Shown here: one piece after another, positions 1 to 8,058 of the stretch
Layout of the letters: each line of letters starts with the position of its first letter
Numbering within the stretch: position 1 is the stretch's first letter
From: Citrifermentans bremense
GTDB taxonomy: Bacteria > Desulfobacterota > Desulfuromonadia > Geobacterales > Geobacteraceae
Reading direction: 5' to 3'
NCBI RefSeq assembly: GCF_014218275.1
Contig: NZ_AP023213.1
Span: forward strand, 372,001-436,000
DNA: 64,000 bases
Made by a program: the position numbers and the translations under genes
The notes under the pieces: generated by a model
The model's database searches: none
What the model saw: the letters and a program-made list of their open reading frames with translations, nothing else
What the model was told of the DNA's origin: nothing

Positions 1-141
1 GAAAAACAGGTCGCTTTGAGCGCCGAGGCAAAGCTAGTGCTGGCGCCGGACGCCGACATCACTGAAGACGGCTACCACAGCGGTTCCTTCGATCCGACCA
101 ACTTTTCCACCGCCTTCGGAGTCCGTTTCTTCTTCAACTGA
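1..141 (+). CDS. C-terminal end of an outer-membrane-type protein (partial)
   Basis: Frame 1 is open from the first base to a TGA at 139-141 and encodes 46 residues; the start lies outside the window. The tail alternates polar and hydrophobic residues and ends VRFFFN, which resembles the last beta strand of an outer-membrane barrel with aromatic residues near the C-terminus. That is a weak family signal and no specific porin can be named. It reads toward the MBL gene at 363, with a dispersed repeat and a strong hairpin in between. Confidence 0.5.
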   Translation, partial: EKQVALSAEAKLVLAPDADITEDGYHSGSFDPTNFSTAFGVRFFFN

Positions 142-193
142 CCTGGCGAAACGAGTCCAGAAGTTGGAACATCAGTATGTCCCACTGTGCCTT

Positions 194-236
194 CCCTAAG
201 TCCCCCTTTGCGAAGGGGGATTTAGGGGGATTTACT
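194..236 (+). repeat. Dispersed CCCCCTTTGCGAAGGGGG repeat, copy A
   Basis: A palindromic core CCCCCTTTGCGAAGGGGG is followed by ATTTAGGGGGATTTAC. Related copies lie at 20221-20273 (inverted) and 21087-21139. It looks like a REP/MITE-like intergenic element and no reading frame crosses it. Confidence 0.75.
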
Positions 237-251
237 TTTAAGAATTTCTCC

Positions 252-280
252 GGCCGGTGTCTGTCAGGCAGACACCGGCC
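252..280 (+). other. Strong hairpin downstream of the partial gene
   Basis: A perfect 12-bp stem (252-263 with 269-280, arm GGCCGGTGTCTG) closes a 5-nt loop. No T-tract follows, so it is not a textbook intrinsic terminator. It may stabilise the 3' end or terminate weakly after the gene ending at 141. Confidence 0.6.
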
Positions 281-362
281 AGGCCTTATTTAGGCCGGTT
301 GCCCTTTCCATTCCCGGTGCGATAATCACCCCTGTTGCTTTTTTTCGGTAACGGAGGCCTTT

Positions 363-1079
363 ATGAATCGCGAACAGCACGTTTGCCTGGTCTGCGGCTT
401 CAACATGATCGGGTTCCATCCCTCCCATTGCCCTTTTTGCGGCGCCTCGTCAAAGCATTTCATAACCGCGGAAGAATGCTCAGCGCGCTTCCGTGTCACC
501 TCGACTCCGGTGAACCAAAAAGTGTCGAGGCTCAATTCCCAGCCCGCCCTCGGCATCGAGCATGCCGCCTACCGGATCGAGACGGGCAACGGCGCGTGCT
601 GGATCGACTGCCCGTCCTGCTTCGATACCTCGCTCGCCAAGGCCGATACCATACTCTTCACCCATCACCACTTCCTCGGTGCTTCCAACCTCTATCGCGA
701 TCACTTCGAAGCTGAGGTGCGCATCCACCAACTCGACTCCACCCACGACATCTGCCGCCCCTTCAGTTTCGACGCCACCTTCCAGGAGAACTTCGTCCAC
801 AACGGGATAGAGGCGTTCCATATCGGGGGGCATACCCCGGGGTTCACCTGCTACATCTTCGAGGACGTCTTCTTCATCTGCGACTACGTCTTTCTCGATG
901 GCGACCGCTTGAAATACAACCCGTTCGGTCCCGCCGACCTCACCATCGCAGGGGGAAGAGTCATCGAAGAGATCATCAGCGACCGTCAGTTCTCCACCGT
1001 CTGCGGCTATAACTACGTGATCGGCTACGGCGAGTGGAAGCGCAGGTTCGACGCCGGCCCCATATTTGGGGGATATTGA
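363..1079 (+). CDS. Rubredoxin-like zinc/iron knuckle fused to a metallo-beta-lactamase fold
   Basis: This 238-residue protein starts with two CxxC knuckles (C8/C11 and C23/C26: CLVCG and CPFCG), as in the rubredoxin-like domain of rubrerythrins. An MBL-fold domain follows from about residue 55 to the end. The motif equivalent to HxHxDH reads THHHFLGASN, so the Asp and last His of the canonical site are missing. The later GHTPG histidine and an ICDYVF aspartate are kept. Known MBL proteins of this layout include oxygen-binding diiron proteins and glyoxalase II relatives; the altered site leaves metal content and substrate open. A good ribosome site (GGAGG near 352-356) precedes the ATG. The next gene follows after 40 bp, so the two may be cotranscribed. 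Confidence 0.75.
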   Translation: MNREQHVCLVCGFNMIGFHPSHCPFCGASSKHFITAEECSARFRVTSTPVNQKVSRLNSQPALGIEHAAYRIETGNGACWIDCPSCFDTSLAKADTILFTHHHFLGASNLYRDHFEAEVRIHQLDSTHDICRPFSFDATFQENFVHNGIEAFHIGGHTPGFTCYIFEDVFFICDYVFLDGDRLKYNPFGPADLTIAGGRVIEEIISDRQFSTVCGYNYVIGYGEWKRRFDAGPIFGGY

Positions 1080-1119
1080 ACCTGAAGATGGTGAACTTCC
1101 TTGCGGCAAGGAGCAACCT

Positions 1120-1863
1120 ATGGGAAACAGTGCACTCGCGGCAGGGTTTTGGGGCTTGGTGGGGGGATGTTCCCTTCTCATCGGGGCCGTCATCGGCCTT
1201 TTCGTTCCGACATCGAAAAAGGTGATCTCAGCCGTTATGGCGCTCGGCGCCGGCGTTCTCATCTCTTCCGTAGCTTTCGAGCTGATGGACGAGGCGTTTC
1301 GCAGCGGCGGTTTCGACGCCGCCTCCATCGGGCTTTCCCTTGGCGCTATCCTTTTTTACGTGGGCGACCAGATCATCGAGAAGAAAGGCGGCAAACATCG
1401 GAAACGGTCCCAAGGGCAGCAGGCAGGTGGATCCTCCACCGCGATCTTGCTGGGGGCACTCATGGATGGCATCCCCGAGTCCATTGCCATCGGCGTTAGT
1501 CTGCTCAAGGGGGGGACGGTAGGAGTCGTCATGGTCGTCGCCGTCTTCCTCAGCAACATTCCGGAGTCTTTGTCATCGGCATCGGGGATGCAGAAAGCGG
1601 GGCACTCAAGGAAATTCATCCTTCTGGTATGGACCGCCGTAGTGGCGATCTCGGCCGCCAGTTCGCTGGTGGGCTACCTGCTATTGGCCGGCGTGTCGGG
1701 GAACATCATCGGCGGGATCCAGGCATTCGCGGCAGGAGCGATCCTCACCATGCTGGCCAGCACCATGATGCCAGAGGCATTTGAAGAAGGGGGCGCCATT
1801 GTCGGGCTGATAACGACAGCAGGGTTCCTGGTCTCATTCGTGTTGAGCAAACTGCAAGGGTAA
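1120..1863 (+). CDS. ZIP-family metal transporter
   Basis: An integral membrane protein of 247 residues with about eight hydrophobic segments. Two ZIP signature helices are visible: GALMDGIPESIAIG (about residue 110) and SNIPESLSSASG (about 145), whose H/D/E-bearing faces line the metal path in ZIP carriers. A basic, Lys/Arg/Gly/Gln-rich loop (KKGGKHRKRSQG) lies between the third and fourth helices. The ATG at 1120 is chosen because AAGGAG sits just upstream at 1108-1113; an in-frame ATG at 1066 would overlap the preceding gene. The likely role is import of Zn2+ or another divalent cation across the inner membrane; the substrate cannot be read from sequence. Confidence 0.85.
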   Translation: MGNSALAAGFWGLVGGCSLLIGAVIGLFVPTSKKVISAVMALGAGVLISSVAFELMDEAFRSGGFDAASIGLSLGAILFYVGDQIIEKKGGKHRKRSQGQQAGGSSTAILLGALMDGIPESIAIGVSLLKGGTVGVVMVVAVFLSNIPESLSSASGMQKAGHSRKFILLVWTAVVAISAASSLVGYLLLAGVSGNIIGGIQAFAAGAILTMLASTMMPEAFEEGGAIVGLITTAGFLVSFVLSKLQG

Positions 1864-1899
1864 TCCCGCTAAAATATATTGTGATCCTGGGGGGACGTT

Positions 1900-2478
1900 G
1901 TGGGCATTGAAAGCAACCTCGATATCGACCAGGCCAAGTCCGTCGCCTTCATCATCACCCACACCATCAAGGAGGGTGAAGAGGAGCGGTACGAGGCTTG
2001 GCTCTCTGACATTCTCAGCCTGGTCAGCCGTGCCCCTGGCTATCTCGGAAGGGAGGTATTCCGCCCGGCCCAAGGGACGAGGACGTACACCTCAATACTG
2101 CGATTCGACACTTACCATAATCTTAACGCCTGGGCGCACTCCGATGATCGCAAATCAATGGTCAGCCGGGTCAGCGACCTCCTGACCAAAGGTGATGTCC
2201 ACGAGGTCAGGACCGGGGTCGATTTCTGGTTTACCCCCCAGTACATAAAGCCACCTAAATCTTGGAAGCAGTTTCTTCTTGTCCTCTCTGCCATTTACCC
2301 GCTGACCTTAATCATCCCCTACCTTCTGAATCCATTGTTCGGCGCGACGGGACCTTTGCAGTTCCCCTTGGTAAAGGCGCTGCTAATCGCTGCGGTCATC
2401 GTGGCGCTGATGACTTTTGTGATAATGCCGCGCTACACCCGGCTGGTGAAGCGCTGGCTGTATGAAGAAACGGATTAG
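1900..2478 (+). CDS. Antibiotic-biosynthesis-monooxygenase (ABM) domain membrane protein
   Basis: A 192-residue protein from a GTG start preceded by a GGGGGG stretch. Residues ~15-105 look like the ABM dimeric alpha/beta-barrel fold (FIITHTIKEGEEERYEAWL at the first strand and helix; GYLGREVFRP). They are followed by two hydrophobic helices (about 125-145 and 155-178) and a basic end. ABM-plus-two-TM proteins are common and usually uncharacterised; a role in handling quinone-like or other small aromatic molecules at the membrane is only inference. It is 36 bp downstream of the ZIP gene on the same strand. Confidence 0.7.
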   Translation: MGIESNLDIDQAKSVAFIITHTIKEGEEERYEAWLSDILSLVSRAPGYLGREVFRPAQGTRTYTSILRFDTYHNLNAWAHSDDRKSMVSRVSDLLTKGDVHEVRTGVDFWFTPQYIKPPKSWKQFLLVLSAIYPLTLIIPYLLNPLFGATGPLQFPLVKALLIAAVIVALMTFVIMPRYTRLVKRWLYEETD

Positions 2479-2725
2479 CGTAACTTGTACTATTGCCCCG
2501 GATCTTGGCACTTCCCAAATAGCACTCTCAAACCCTGCCTCCAGTCCTCTTCACCCCCTTCGCATCGTTTCCCTCTACGAATCCACTGTCTTGACAAATA
2601 CTAATTGATATCCCCCAACTGCGCGTGATAGTCTGATTGCCCGAAATCGGACCGCCAAGGTTTAGCCAAACTCGCTATGAAGTGAATTGTCAGCATCTAA
2701 TGATGCAAGGAAGGCGACCACAGAA

Positions 2726-4477
2726 ATGACCACAGAAGATTTGTTGCAAGACCTCAAGAAGAAAGGCGAACTTGACGAACGCCACCTTTTGGCTTCGATC
2801 CGACTGCTGCACTTACTTGCCTCAGGGAAATCCTCCGAAGAGGTCATGTCCACGCTGTTACCTTTTTTTCAAGAACTTTCAGGATGTGAAGCTGTAGCTG
2901 TCCGACTTCGTGAAGAAGAGGATTACCCCTATTTCCATACCCTGGGTTTCGCATCTGAGTTCGTGAACGCTGAGAGTCATCTGTGCGCAAAAGACTTGGC
3001 CGGCCAGATAAAAAGGGACAACATCGGCAATCCGGTTCTGGAATGCATGTGCGGCAACATCCTCTGCGGGCGCTTTGACCATGGCAAGCCTTTCTTCACC
3101 CCGAATGGCAGTTTCTGGACAAACAGTACCAGTGAGTTACTCGAAGGTACTACCGAAGAGGACCTCCAGTCACGAACCCGCAACAGATGCAGCGCGGAGG
3201 GATACGAATCAGTAGCCCTGGTTCCACTTCACCATAATGAAGAAATCATAGGACTGATACAGTTCAACGATCGACGCAAGGATCGATTTTCCAAAGGGTT
3301 TATCTCACTTGTAGAGTTGTTGGCAGACAGCGTGACCGTTGCGGTAGTTAGGCGGTGGGAGGAAGATAGCCTCAGAAAGCGCGAGGAATATTACCGCGCT
3401 ATGGTGACAGCGTTCGACGGGTTGATATACATCTGCTCGGCCGATTACCGGATCGAGTTCCTGAATGAAGCCCTGAAGCGGCGTATTGGGCACGACGCCA
3501 CCGGCGAGCCATGTTATGAAGCTCTGCATGGACTTGATGCCATCTGCCCCTGGTGTAAAAACGACCTGATTTTTGCAGGCGAGAGCCATCGTTGGGTGGT
3601 GCAAAGCCCAAAAGACAACCGCTGGTACGAAGTTTCCAATACCCCGATAAGGAAAAACAACAAGATCGTTTCCAAGCAGGCGATGATTATGGACGTGACA
3701 GAGCGGCAACAACTGCACGAGGAGATTCTGCGCAAGCAACAAGATTTGATACTGGCAAATGACCTGTTGGAAAGCCGCGTTGCCGAGCGAACCGCCAATC
3801 TGGAGGCAGCAATGAGGGAACACGAGTCATTCAGTTACTCCGTTTCCCATGACCTGCGCGCTCCCCTGCGCCACATCAACAGCTTCAGCGCCATTATGAT
3901 GGAGGAATTAGCGGACGAACTGCCGCCTACTTCGAAGGACTACCTGGAGCGGATCCGCTCAGCATCCAACAGGATGGGGGGATTGATCGACCACCTGCTT
4001 GAACTGTCCAGGGTAGGGAGGGCGGCGCTGAAACTGGAGCCGGTGGATTTGAGCGAGATGGCCGCGTCCATTTTGACCGTTCTCCAGGAGATGGAGCCGA
4101 AGCGGACGGTCAAAATATTTGTCGAAGAGGATATGCGGGTGCTGGGGGACCGGACACTGTTGCAACAGTTGCTTCAGAATCTGCTGGGAAACGCCTGGAA
4201 GTACACCTCCAAAACCGTAAATGCTCATATCGAGTTCGGCAGTTCAAAGCGAGGCGAAGGCGCAGTTTTCTATGTCAAAGATAACGGCGCAGGGTTCGAC
4301 ATGCAGTACAAGGACAACCTGTTCGTTGCCTTCCAGCGTTTGCATACCGGGGAGTTCGAAGGAGAAGGGATCGGGCTTACCACCGCTCAGCGCATAATCC
4401 AGCGTCACAGTGGTGACATCTGGGCTGAGGGAGAAGTAGGAAAGGGGGCGACCTTCTACTTCACCTTGCCGAATTAA
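2726..4477 (+). CDS. GAF-PAS sensor histidine kinase
   Basis: A soluble kinase of about 583 residues with no TM segment. Order: a GAF-like domain (~20-205), a PAS domain (~225-330), a coiled coil, HisKA with SHDLRAPLRH (phosphoacceptor His about residue 375) and a HATPase with the N box NLLGNAWKYT and GAGFD. The GAF part carries a Cys cluster (ECMCGNILCG) and the PAS has CPWC, which may bind metal, heme or Fe-S or sense redox. The reading frame is open from a TTG at 2687, but ATG 2726 has AAGGAAGG upstream. No response regulator is adjacent, so this is an orphan kinase. Composition is less GC-rich than the flanking core genes. Confidence 0.85.
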   Translation: MTTEDLLQDLKKKGELDERHLLASIRLLHLLASGKSSEEVMSTLLPFFQELSGCEAVAVRLREEEDYPYFHTLGFASEFVNAESHLCAKDLAGQIKRDNIGNPVLECMCGNILCGRFDHGKPFFTPNGSFWTNSTSELLEGTTEEDLQSRTRNRCSAEGYESVALVPLHHNEEIIGLIQFNDRRKDRFSKGFISLVELLADSVTVAVVRRWEEDSLRKREEYYRAMVTAFDGLIYICSADYRIEFLNEALKRRIGHDATGEPCYEALHGLDAICPWCKNDLIFAGESHRWVVQSPKDNRWYEVSNTPIRKNNKIVSKQAMIMDVTERQQLHEEILRKQQDLILANDLLESRVAERTANLEAAMREHESFSYSVSHDLRAPLRHINSFSAIMMEELADELPPTSKDYLERIRSASNRMGGLIDHLLELSRVGRAALKLEPVDLSEMAASILTVLQEMEPKRTVKIFVEEDMRVLGDRTLLQQLLQNLLGNAWKYTSKTVNAHIEFGSSKRGEGAVFYVKDNGAGFDMQYKDNLFVAFQRLHTGEFEGEGIGLTTAQRIIQRHSGDIWAEGEVGKGATFYFTLPN

Positions 4478-4525
4478 CCCGCATTATCCGCAGTCATCAC
4501 ACGCCTTAGCGCTCCCCAACCGAAG

Positions 4526-5455
4526 CGGTGGGCCCGTTCCATTTAAGCGGAATGTCGTTCAGCTAAGACGGAGCGCCGCCCAAGCAAGAGGGAGCGCCGA
4601 CCAAACAACTCGGAGAGCCATTTCATTCGAACGGGGCTCCGTCTTACCGAAACGGATAGCCGTTTTGCCAGGACGGAGGGCTGTTTAACCGAAGCGGAGA
4701 TACCGTTCAGCGAAGACGGAGTGCCGACCAACTTAGATGGAGCGCCGAACAACCTCAAACGGAGGGGCGGTTTAACTGAGGTGGAGCTCTCGCCGAACTT
4801 TAATGGTGGGCTGATTAACTTAAGTGGAGTTCCCGACAAACCTATATGGAGGGCCATTTAAAAAAGTTGGGAGGTCTGTTCCATTAAAATGGAGCTCCAT
4901 TCAACTAAAGCGGTGGTCCGAATAACTTAAGCGGCATGCCGTTTAAAAAGTTGGTGCTCCAACTAACTTCGAGAAAGTGCCGTATAACAAGTTGAAGCGG
5001 GGCGGGTGGACACCTCCAGGTGGTCCGTCGGGGCAAATGGGAGCTCGCTTGGGCGGTGAGGCAGCACCGGTTTTTCTGAGTGGCATGTCGATGTGCAATA
5101 TCGGAGCTCCTTTTTTGTGAAATAGAGCATCGGTTGGCGTAAGTGGAGTGCCGTTTTAGGTTACGCGGTACGCCGAAAAGTAAAACTGGAGCTCCGCTTA
5201 GTTCACTCGCCATGCCAGCCTGGTAGAAATGGAGCTCCCCTTTAGTTACACCGTAGTCCCAGCAAGTAAAAATGGAGTGCCGACTAAAATAAACGGAGCG
5301 CCACATAAGAATGCCTGTATGCCGTTTATGTAAGTTGGAACTCCAACAAAATAAAATGGTGGTCCGATATTATAAAATGACACTCCATCTAAGTTAAACG
5401 AGGCTCCGAGAAGTTTAATTGGGGTACCAAACAGATAACCCGGTACTCGTTGCCA
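4526..5455. repeat. Degenerate 21-bp tandem repeat array (~43 units)
   Basis: From about 4526 the sequence is a head-to-tail series of 20-25-bp units, mostly 21 or 22 bp. The plus-strand consensus is YGGAGNNCCG followed by NNYAACYNAAR. Clean consecutive units run 4548-4568, 4569-4589, 4590-4610, 4611-4631, 4632-4652, 4653-4673, 4674-4694, and then with mixed 21/22-bp steps to 4951. The middle part (about 4973-5150) is more eroded, and the pattern is regular again from 5150 to 5450. The most conserved positions are the GG and CC of a GG....CC core, often exactly GGAGCTCC or GGCATGCC (palindromic). No plus-strand frame is open. The minus strand reads as GxPxxL heptads, but the 22-bp units break that frame. 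It ends about 35 bp before the lipoprotein start. It is neither a CRISPR nor a simple satellite. Confidence 0.85.
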
Positions 5456-5491
5456 CACCTGTTATTTATTTAATATTTCGGAGGGACAACG

Positions 5492-6388
5492 TTGAAATTG
5501 AGATTTGTCGGTGTGGTCATGTTGGTGGCCTGTTCACTGTTTTTGTTGGCGGGTTGTGGCGGAGGAGACAGCACAGCAACACCCGTTACTGTCCTTAAGA
5601 GAGTTGGCTGGATGTTCGATAACGTCCCATCTGATATTGTCCCTTCTGGCGATAACAGTATCCTAAACGTCCGCCTCTACTATGACGAATCTATCCCACA
5701 AGACCAGATAGACGGCATCGTCATCACTTCTCCAACAGGTGCGTACTGGACCCCCAATTTATCCTTCAGCACGTCCAGTAACGGCTCCCCCTGCTTGGTT
5801 GCCACCCTGGTGTTCTCAAACCGAGAAGCGATCCCTCTTGCTGGGACATGGAGTTTCCACGTAAAGCTGAAAAACATCCCGACTTACCCATTTGAAATGT
5901 CGCTGCATGAGCCGGGGAGTACTGCCAGTGCAAGCCGCCCTTATCTCTATACCAAAGAGGACTGGTCCCCAGTTTTTCCGGGTGGATACGTAGCGGCATT
6001 GGCCCGCTACCCCTCCCAGGGGTATCAGGTGCAGTATTCGCCGGATAACGGGGGCAAAATCAGCAGCATCGGTATGTCAGCGGTGCGGACTGCATACCTT
6101 TGGTCTGAACAAAGAAAGTACAACTCGTATATATGGCTGTTTGATGCGAACAAGAACTACCTGGGGATGACCACCAACGAGTACGCAACCAGCGATCATG
6201 CCAGTACTGATCTGATAACTTCGGCAGGTGAACTGTCCATAGTTCCCGCAACCACAAACGTCTCGGTAGCTCCAGTAAATCTTGCGGACGTTAAATATCT
6301 GAGATTCGTCATGACCGATGGAGCTCAATATGCGCCAGATTATAACTATGATTACCGGTCAGTGTCGTCCCTTGTCCCGGTAAATTGA
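5492..6388 (+). CDS. Secreted lipoprotein of unknown function
   Basis: A 298-residue protein from a TTG start with GGAGGG at 5480-5485. The first 22 residues form a lipoprotein signal: Lys/Arg start, hydrophobic core and lipobox LAGC (Cys 22), followed by GGG. The mature part is rich in beta-type, Ser/Thr/Tyr-containing sequence with no motif I recognise (for example TNVSVAPVNLADVKYLRFV near the end, which resembles a jelly-roll/carbohydrate-binding-module strand pattern). It should be anchored at the periplasmic face of a membrane or exported to the surface. The 21-bp array lies immediately upstream, so its promoter must be inside or beyond the array. Confidence 0.7.
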   Translation: MKLRFVGVVMLVACSLFLLAGCGGGDSTATPVTVLKRVGWMFDNVPSDIVPSGDNSILNVRLYYDESIPQDQIDGIVITSPTGAYWTPNLSFSTSSNGSPCLVATLVFSNREAIPLAGTWSFHVKLKNIPTYPFEMSLHEPGSTASASRPYLYTKEDWSPVFPGGYVAALARYPSQGYQVQYSPDNGGKISSIGMSAVRTAYLWSEQRKYNSYIWLFDANKNYLGMTTNEYATSDHASTDLITSAGELSIVPATTNVSVAPVNLADVKYLRFVMTDGAQYAPDYNYDYRSVSSLVPVN

Positions 6389-6448
6389 GATGATTAGACC
6401 AACAGTTCATCGCTGAAGGAGGGGGCTATTAAACTTCAATCGCATGAA

Positions 6449-7027
6449 ATGAACGATTACCTGGTTTCTGACACTATCGTCGACTGGAAGGCTCCTGAAG
6501 TGCGGCAGAAAGCGCTTGATCTGACGCGATCGCTTGCCGGTGACGTCGACAAGGCCCGCTGTCTGTACGAGTGGGTAAGGGACGCTATTCCCCATTCCAA
6601 TGACGTCGGCATGGACGTCGTGACCTGCACGGCCAGCGGAGTTCTACGTCATGGCACGGGAATCTGCTTTGCCAAAAGTCATCTGCTGGCCGCGTTGTTG
6701 CGGGCGGTCGGTATCCCGGCCGGGTTCTGCTACCAGGTGTTGCGGCTCGATCCGCCGGTCAACAACGAGTTGGTATTACACGGTTTCAACTGCGTCTATT
6801 TAGCCACCCTCAACAAGTGGATAAGGCTGGATGCGCGTGGGAACACCGGCAGCATCGATGCCCAGTTCAGTGTCGAGAAAGAGCAGCTTGCCTTCGACAT
6901 GGATCCTGCGGCCGGTGAGTTCATTTACGAAACGATCTTTGCCGCACCGGTTCCCAGTGTGGTCGACAAGCTGAGGAAATACGACAGCAGAAAAGAGCTG
7001 TGGTTGGATCTGCCGAGAGCCTTTTGA
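6449..7027 (+). CDS. Transglutaminase-like cysteine protease-fold protein
   Basis: A compact 192-residue single-domain protein with the transglutaminase-like triad: Cys in GTGICFAKSHLLAALLR (about residue 74), His in LHGFNCVYL (about 111) and Asp in WIRLDARGN (about 127). Such stand-alone domains are usually proteases, peptidases or amidases, rarely true transglutaminases. There is no signal peptide, so it is probably cytoplasmic. The ATG at 6449 sits 25 bp after a very strong AAGGAGG (6416-6422). An in-frame ATT at 6428 is better spaced, so translation may start there as a rare non-canonical start. It is 60 bp downstream of the lipoprotein gene. Confidence 0.8.
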   Translation: MNDYLVSDTIVDWKAPEVRQKALDLTRSLAGDVDKARCLYEWVRDAIPHSNDVGMDVVTCTASGVLRHGTGICFAKSHLLAALLRAVGIPAGFCYQVLRLDPPVNNELVLHGFNCVYLATLNKWIRLDARGNTGSIDAQFSVEKEQLAFDMDPAAGEFIYETIFAAPVPSVVDKLRKYDSRKELWLDLPRAF

Positions 7028-7082
7028 GAAGAGAGCCTCCGATGACGTCACCAACTGCGAATTCTGGTGAAGTCATAAGAGA

Positions 7083-7454
7083 TATAAGGATATCAAGCCG
7101 TCCGAGTCCATGCAGAAAGCGATGGAGCAGCAGGCGACCGCCGAGCGGTTGAAGCGCGCAATGATTCTGGAAGCGGAAGGTAAAAAAGAAGCGATGATCC
7201 GGGAAGCCGAGGGCAAGCTCGAAGCGGCGAAGAAAGAAGCCGAAGCCCAGATCATGTTAGCCGAGGCCTCCGCCAAGGCGATCGAGGATATTGCAGTAGC
7301 AGTAGGCGACAAAGAGCTCCCCGCCCTGTTCCTACTTGGCGACCGCTATGTGAATGCCATTCAAAAGCTCTCCGCCTCGCCGAACACAAAGAACTTCGTG
7401 TTGCCAGCCGACATACTCGGCGCCGTAAAGGGGATTGCTGGAAGAAGCATGTAA
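7083..7454 (+). pseudogene. 3' fragment of an SPFH/band-7 (stomatin-like, QmcA-type) gene
   Basis: The frame encodes the characteristic C-terminal half of a band-7 protein: MQKAMEQQATAERLKRA, the Ala/Glu-rich coiled coil with AMILEAEGKKEAMIREAEG, and the LPADILGAV tail. Homologous-looking sequence begins abruptly at about 7083 (YKDIKPSES), a few codons after an in-frame TGA at 7068-7070. The N-terminal membrane anchor and the SPFH domain itself are absent. An internal ATG at 7110 could still give a ~114-residue coiled-coil peptide, but there is no ribosome site. It is most simply a 5'-truncated relic. Confidence 0.8.
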
Positions 7455-7522
7455 TTTATGGGACAAAAGCGACGGGCCTATAAAGCGGGGGGCGCCTTTC
7501 TGAACATGTGGTTGTGTGGTGG

Positions 7523-7571
7523 CGGCAGAGCCTGAATTTGCAGCTATTTCAAGTTCAAGCTCTGACCCCTG
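7523..7571. repeat. Inverted pair of the TCAGAGCTTGAATTTG repeat
   Basis: CAGAGCCTGAATTTG (plus) and CAAGTTCAAGCTCTG (minus copy) face each other across a few bases and form an imperfect palindrome. The same motif recurs at 9964-9984 and 10096-10118. Repeats of this wording are often seen next to REP-associated tyrosine transposase (RAYT) genes; no transposase is present here. Confidence 0.7.
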
Positions 7572-8058
7572 ACACTCCCAGCTGCGGATCGACGTTCCGG
7601 GAGGTGGCGTGGTCGAACTTCGCCGCCACCATGTCGCCGCACCTGATCCCCTCAGGACTGCGGTAATGGGAGTAATGCTCCTCCATGTGCGAGAGGACCG
7701 AGAGCACCGCCGCGTCGTGCGCCTCCCGGACCAGGTCCATCCCTGCGGCATAGGCGATGGAGACCGACTTGGGGGCTGAGAAGGTGCAGTCGTTGCCGGC
7801 CCGATGCGTCTCGACAAGCAAGCCGCTTTCTGGATCCCGGCTCAGCTTGGGTGCGACGATCCGGTTCCCCTCCGGGTCTTCCCCACGGCAGAGGGCGCGG
7901 AACTCCTCCTCCGCGACTGGGCCGTCGAGCCCCAGTGCCGTTGCTCCCCGGCCGTACCAGTGGCTGCTCCCTTCCTCGAGTCCGCCCAGATAATAGTCTT
8001 CCCTGGAGAAATACCCACCAGCTTGCCCGGCGGCCATCCCTGGCGAAACCGACATCAT
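7555..8058 (-). pseudogene. N-terminal fragment of a MobF (TrwC/TraI-type) conjugative relaxase
   Basis: The frame starts MMSVSPGMAAGQAGGYF, the typical first strand of MobF relaxases, with GGAGG eight bases before ATG 8058. It continues through HWYGRGATALGL, the conserved CTFSAPKSVSIAYA motif and SRNVDPQL, where intact relaxases read DPQLHTH (the His triad that binds the metal). Here the homology stops exactly at DPQL. It runs seven foreign residues into a stop formed in the inverted repeat at 7523-7571. The metal-binding histidines, helicase and C-terminal regions are missing, so this is a relic of a conjugative or integrative element. A longer open frame extends to 8133 without a better start. 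Confidence 0.85.

Noticed and set aside
2591-2613. TTGACA as a promoter for the sensor kinase
   Set aside because: No acceptable -10 at 16-18 bp spacing.
4905-5306. 133-aa minus-strand ORF in the array as a real gene
   Set aside because: Its frame switches heptad phase where 22-bp units occur and it has no ribosome site; it is better explained by the repeat.
4526-5455. CRISPR array
   Set aside because: Units are directly adjacent and degenerate with no constant repeat plus spacer structure, and no cas genes are present.
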